Shown piece after piece: positions 5,059-8,217 of a stretch of 8,217 bases of DNA. The stretch lies in contig CAYTES010000060.1 of the NCBI GenBank assembly GCA_964436935.1, positions 1 to 8,217 of the forward strand, written 5' to 3'. The notes beneath the pieces are model-generated. The model was not told where the DNA came from. It saw only the letters and a program-made list of their open reading frames with translations, and searched no databases. The DNA is from CAYTES01 sp964436935. Its GTDB lineage: Bacteria; Patescibacteriota; Gracilibacteria; UBA1369; UBA12473. Position 1 is the first letter of the stretch. The number at the start of each line of letters is the position of its first letter. Made by a program: the position numbers and the translations under genes.

Positions 5059-6387
5059 ATGTTAGGTTCATATGCGGACTCGTCGCGCCTAGCTAATTAT
5101 TTCGTCACATCGCCTATGCGGCCCTCACTTCCCCGAAAAAAAAGAATCAGCTTTTTCAGCAGCCTTCGTGCCAATCCCAATCATCCCATTGATCCTATTC
5201 TTCTGGCTGCGGTGCTCATTCTACTCCTTTTCGGGCTCATCATGATCACCAGCATCGGGGTTCCCAAGTCGATTCGTTTGTCCGCGCCCGATATCCTGTA
5301 TCCCAATTGTCAAAGTGAGGAAGTCGACTGTTACCTCATTCTTAAAAATCATGCCACTCGGATTGCCATTGGTTTGATGTTTTTTGCGGCCGTGATTCGG
5401 ATCCATTACTCCTTTTGGAAGCGGGTTTCCCTTCCTTTTTTTGCGTTCGCGTTCGGGCTACTTTTGATGGTGCTTTTTTTTGGGGCGACACACAATACGT
5501 TCGCCCGCAGCTGGATCAGTTTGCCCAATTTTCCGATTCTTCAGTCGGTTCAACCGAGTGAAATCGCCAAATTGGCCATGATCTTTTATTTCGCCAACTG
5601 GCTGGATAAGAAAAATAAGGATGGCCAAATCGCCACCTTTGATGGAGGTTTTTTGGCGTTTGTGGTGGTGTCGGGCTTGATCATTTTTCCGATCATTCTT
5701 CAACCCGATTTGGGTTCGACGCTGGTGATCGCCATCATTGCCGCCGGTATGTATTTTGTGGCCGGTGCCAACTGGAAACACATTGCACTCGGCATCACGA
5801 TCGCCTTAGTGTCTTCCTTGCTCATGATATCCACGGTGGATCGCGTCCATGATCGGTTCGCCACCCTTTTTACTCCGACCGAAGATTGCGCGGAAGACAC
5901 TTGTTGGCAGTCCCTTCAGGCCAAGATTGCCGTTGGAAGCGGAGGATTTTGGGGCAAAGGCCTCACGCAGGGGATTCAAAAATCCTACTGGCTTCCGCAA
6001 GCTTCCGATGACTTTATTTTTGCGGCATCAGCGGAAGAAGTGGGATTCATTCGCATTGTGATGGTGGTGGGCGCGTACCTGGTGATCTTGTACCGTGGTT
6101 TTCAGATCGCCAATAACTCACCCAATGAATTTGCCCGGCTCACGGCCACGGGCGTCACCTTGTGGATCACCGGCGAAGCGTTTGTGAATATCGCCGTGAA
6201 TACCGCTTTATTTCCCGTCACCGGTATTACTCTGCCCTTTGTAAGTTACGGGGGCTCCTCGCTGGTCATGTGTCTCATTGGCTCCGCGGTTCTTTTAAAT
6301 ATTTCTCAATACACCACCACTCGTGCGAATACTCCTCAGTGGAGGCGGGACAGCCGGCCACGTCTTGCCCCATATCGCCGTCGTTGA
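5059..6387 (+). CDS. ftsW: SEDS-family peptidoglycan glycosyltransferase FtsW
   Basis: FtsW polymerises lipid II into septal glycan strands at the inner membrane, together with a class B PBP. The 442-residue product has a basic N-terminus and about ten membrane segments. SEDS motifs are clear: ARSWISLP near 149-156, QPSEIAKLAM at 165-174, LQPDLGSTLV at 214-223, GKGLTQGIQKSYWLPQ at 299-314, DDFIFAASAEEVGF at 317-330 with the conserved loop aspartate near D318, and PVTGITLPFVSYGGSS at 386-401. FtsW rather than RodA is inferred from the adjoining murG. Odd points: the usual PEAHTDFIF is PQASDDFIF, and two exported loops each carry a cysteine pair (C84/C91, C277/C282). The Arg-rich tail (about 420-442) is read in a second frame over the start of murG. 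The ATG at 5116 (MRPSLPRKK) is an alternative start. Confidence 0.93.
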   Translation: MLGSYADSSRLANYFVTSPMRPSLPRKKRISFFSSLRANPNHPIDPILLAAVLILLLFGLIMITSIGVPKSIRLSAPDILYPNCQSEEVDCYLILKNHATRIAIGLMFFAAVIRIHYSFWKRVSLPFFAFAFGLLLMVLFFGATHNTFARSWISLPNFPILQSVQPSEIAKLAMIFYFANWLDKKNKDGQIATFDGGFLAFVVVSGLIIFPIILQPDLGSTLVIAIIAAGMYFVAGANWKHIALGITIALVSSLLMISTVDRVHDRFATLFTPTEDCAEDTCWQSLQAKIAVGSGGFWGKGLTQGIQKSYWLPQASDDFIFAASAEEVGFIRIVMVVGAYLVILYRGFQIANNSPNEFARLTATGVTLWITGEAFVNIAVNTALFPVTGITLPFVSYGGSSLVMCLIGSAVLLNISQYTTTRANTPQWRRDSRPRLAPYRRR

Positions 6388-7438
6388 ACGGCTCAAATCG
6401 CTTGATCCTTCCCTCAAGATCCTTTATCTGGGTTCTGCCAAAGGCCCCGAGCGCTGCCTCGTGACTTCCTGGGGATGGAACTACCGCTCCGTTCTGGTGG
6501 GAAAGTTGCGTCGCTACTGGGATTGGAACAATGTGCTCGATCCTTTTAAGGTGGCGGCCGGGATTTTCAAGGCGATATGGCTCGTGGGGCGGTTTCGCCC
6601 GGACGTGCATTTCAGCAAAGGAGGCTATGCTTCGCTGCCGGTGATTGTGGCGGGATGGGTGTGGCGTGTGCCCTTGGTGATTCATGATTCGGACGCCAAG
6701 CCGGGATTGACCACACGGCTCGCCGCTCGTTTTGCACGAAAAATTTGTTTGGGATTTGCGGAGGCGAAAGAGTCGTTTTCCGCGCAAAAAGTTGTGGTGA
6801 CCGGAACGCCGGTTCGAGGTGAGATTTTAAAAGGAAATCAAGAGAAAGGCCGAAAAATAACGGGTTTTTCAGGGAAAAAGCCGGTGCTTTTGGTGATGGG
6901 AGGAAGCTTGGGCTCCCAATTTCTCAATCAGGTGCTCGCGGAAAGCTTGGACCGCTTGCTTCCGATAACGGATGTGATTCACCTCACCGGGAAAGGAAAA
7001 ACAAGTGGCCGTCGCACCAAGCCGAGAAAAGGGGTTGCGATTTTTGAGTATGTGAATGAAGAGTTGCCCCACCTTTACGCGTTGGCCGATCTGGTGGTGG
7101 CCCGTGCCGGAGCCAACAGTATGGCCGAACTTCAGGCCCTGGGAAAGCCGTGCCTATGGGTTCCACTGGGTCCGCCGGTCAGTCACAGCGATCAATTGGC
7201 AAATGCCGAAGTGATGGCCATGAAAGGAGCCGGCGTGTGTATTCGGGACGAAGCGTTGAGCGCGGAGCGACTGGTGAATACGGTGAAAGACCTGTTGAGT
7301 CATCCTCAAAGTACAAAAGAAATGGGAAAAAAGGCACGGCATTGTTTTAGAGAGAATGCGGCTCAAACCATTGCGGAGCTGCTCATGGCGTGCTCAACAC
7401 CGGGCCGTAAATCTGGGTGGAAACAGAAACGGAAGTGA
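6323..7438 (+). CDS. murG: UDP-GlcNAc:undecaprenyl-PP-MurNAc-pentapeptide GlcNAc transferase (MurG)
   Basis: MurG transfers GlcNAc from UDP-GlcNAc to lipid I, making lipid II on the inner face of the membrane; FtsW, encoded just upstream, uses that product. The 371-residue protein is a two-lobed GT-B enzyme of normal length. GGGTAGH at 7-13 is the first glycine loop, SKGGYASLP at 98-106 the second, and HDSDAKPGLTTR at 121-132 the acceptor-side motif (HESD type, as in Bacillus, rather than HEQN). GTPVR is at 161-165, GGSLGSQFLN at 193-202, ARAGANSMAEL at 260-270 and HSDQLANAE at 288-296. The start is GTG at 6323; it gives the standard N-terminus (RILLSGGGT), lies inside ftsW and has no ribosome site, so re-initiation or coupling is likely. 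The last 18 codons overlap the opposite-strand gene, and the basic tail after residue 356 looks non-conserved. Confidence 0.95.
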   Translation: MRILLSGGGTAGHVLPHIAVVERLKSLDPSLKILYLGSAKGPERCLVTSWGWNYRSVLVGKLRRYWDWNNVLDPFKVAAGIFKAIWLVGRFRPDVHFSKGGYASLPVIVAGWVWRVPLVIHDSDAKPGLTTRLAARFARKICLGFAEAKESFSAQKVVVTGTPVRGEILKGNQEKGRKITGFSGKKPVLLVMGGSLGSQFLNQVLAESLDRLLPITDVIHLTGKGKTSGRRTKPRKGVAIFEYVNEELPHLYALADLVVARAGANSMAELQALGKPCLWVPLGPPVSHSDQLANAEVMAMKGAGVCIRDEALSAERLVNTVKDLLSHPQSTKEMGKKARHCFRENAAQTIAELLMACSTPGRKSGWKQKRK

Positions 7439-8217
7439 CAGAGGCGGTAACTGGCTCTGCACAACGCAACGCCCCTTGGGCGATCTGATTTTCGTAGCCG
7501 GTCTCGGCACAGGTGGGCCGAAAGGTATTCGTGGATCCGCCCAGATAGATCCATCCCGTTGGAGTCATGGCGAAATCCCAATAGTTTCCCGTAGGATCAT
7601 GAATGCCAAAGGGAGAAACACAGTCTTCAAAAGTACCCGTTGGGGCAAGGCCTCCGTACCCGCCCTCGGAGTCATTACACATCCCGGGAGTATAGGAATT
7701 TCCATAGGGATAGCTCCATCCTTGGACTCCTTCACAGCCTAATTGCAATTGATCCAGCGTTGCAACAAGTAAACCACGGGTGGCACAATCGTTTTGAGCT
7801 TGGGTTAGACTTGAAGTGACGAACGGAATTTCATGCGGAACGGAAACGATATTGCCCAGGCCATCTTGGCTGGCTTCGTAGCGAAAAAGGCAGCCTTCCG
7901 GCGTCCACGCCATCTCCACCGATGAAAGATCGCATCCGTCACAGTCCCGATCCAATCCGTCGACCGTAAATCCCTCTTCGGCACCGGGATAGGTGGAGGC
8001 ATCGGCATCATCGCAGTCGCCTTCAGTTTCATTGGTTCCATCTCCATCATCATCGTGGGCGGAGGTGCCTTCATCGATCGTGGTATTGCAATTGTTGTCG
8101 AGGCCATCGCCTTCCGGAATGCCGTCACCGTTCGTATCTATCCCCTCGGCGGCCCCGGGATGAATGGCGGCGTTGAGGTCATTGCAATCCTCACAGGCCA
8201 TGAATCCGTCGCCGTCG
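7383..8217 (-). CDS. Extracellular MopE-type metal-binding repeat protein with FGE/SUMF1-like domain (5' truncated)
   Basis: The frame is open to the right edge, so the N-terminus is missing; 277 residues are visible. The first ~96 are Asp/Gly/Cys-rich repeats of the MopE / thrombospondin-type-3 kind (DGDGF..CEDCND, IHPGAAEG, LDNNCN, then DGDGTN, GDCDDAD, YPGAEEG, LDRDCDGCD), which bind calcium or other metals. Residues ~102-254 resemble a formylglycine-generating-enzyme (SUMF1/C-lectin-like) fold: FRYEAS near 111, YPYGNSYTPGMCN near 169-181, PTGTFEDC near 192, FGIHDPTGNYWDF near 203-215, GG near 226 and a closing GALRC near 248-252. Such domains often lack enzyme activity and serve in surface binding. 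Many cysteines suggest disulphides outside the cell. The architecture is known from secreted proteins of myxobacteria and metagenomic lineages. The last 18 codons overlap murG on the other strand. Confidence 0.82.
   Translation of the reverse strand, partial: DGDGFMACEDCNDLNAAIHPGAAEGIDTNGDGIPEGDGLDNNCNTTIDEGTSAHDDDGDGTNETEGDCDDADASTYPGAEEGFTVDGLDRDCDGCDLSSVEMAWTPEGCLFRYEASQDGLGNIVSVPHEIPFVTSSLTQAQNDCATRGLLVATLDQLQLGCEGVQGWSYPYGNSYTPGMCNDSEGGYGGLAPTGTFEDCVSPFGIHDPTGNYWDFAMTPTGWIYLGGSTNTFRPTCAETGYENQIAQGALRCAEPVTASVTSVSVSTQIYGPVLSTP
7929..8216 (-). repeat. Two imperfect MopE/TSP3-type protein repeats
   Basis: Repeat one spans about 8216-8067 and repeat two about 8054-7929. Both follow the order DGDG, Cys/Asp-rich loop, PGAxEG, then DG-L-D-x-x-C. 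Repeat one also contains an inserted calcium-loop-like segment (DTNGDGIPEGDG). The array probably continues beyond the window, since the edge cuts into a DGDG motif. Confidence 0.75.

Noticed and set aside
6275..6787. A 170-residue minus-strand open frame opposite the ftsW end and murG start
   Set aside because: It lies wholly over strong ftsW and murG coding sequence, has low-complexity His/Arg/Pro-rich content, and no start signal or family resemblance.
4489..7440. Alternative genetic code with UGA as glycine (Gracilibacteria type)
   Set aside because: lspA, ftsW, murG and the MopE-type gene all end sensibly at TGA, so UGA is a stop.
1..8217. CRISPR array, tRNA, rRNA or insertion sequence
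   Set aside because: No regularly spaced repeats, cloverleaf with CCA-type end, rRNA motifs, transposase motifs or terminal inverted repeats were seen on either strand.

Overview
The window looks like a fragment of a bacterial chromosome, probably a metagenome assembly because it contains a run of ten Ns. UGA acts as a stop in at least four genes (lspA, ftsW, murG and the MopE-type gene), so the code is the standard bacterial one. Several traits together suggest, without proving, an uncultured lineage of the Patescibacteria/CPR type, perhaps Peregrinibacteria-like: almost no Shine-Dalgarno sequences, -10 hexamers close to start codons, scattered cell-wall genes and a B. subtilis-style MurG sugar-acceptor motif. 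This lineage call is an inference of low confidence.

Left part (1-1852). A truncated minus-strand gene begins with a clear signal peptide and has a good sigma70-type promoter (147-175). Divergent from it is a slipin/stomatin (SPFH) gene, followed 20 bases later by aroE (shikimate dehydrogenase), which is interrupted by the N-run. Next (1853-2530) is a visibly AT-rich insert with a complete type II toxin-antitoxin pair: a Phd/YefM-like antitoxin, a RelE/ParE-like toxin, a possible operator over the promoter and a terminator-like hairpin.

Middle part (2531-4965). An unrecognised soluble-protein gene (2626-3641) is broken by an apparent single-base frameshift near a G-run at 2773-2776. It converges, with 6 bases between stop codons, on a minus-strand operon of lspA (signal peptidase II) and an unrecognised polytopic membrane protein. 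The two operon genes overlap by 20 bases. The lspA promoter places the transcription start exactly on the ATG, so its mRNA is probably leaderless.

Right part (4966-8217). ftsW and murG read rightward and overlap by 65 bases. FtsW polymerises lipid II and MurG makes it, so the pair works in one pathway of septal peptidoglycan synthesis; LspA matures lipoproteins in the same envelope. murG then overlaps tail-to-tail by 56 bases with the end of a minus-strand gene that continues past the right edge. That gene encodes an acidic, cysteine-rich, probably extracellular protein with MopE/thrombospondin-type metal-binding repeats followed by a formylglycine-generating-enzyme (SUMF1)-like domain.

No tRNA, rRNA, CRISPR array or insertion sequence was seen. 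No gene-free stretch exceeds about 170 bases.
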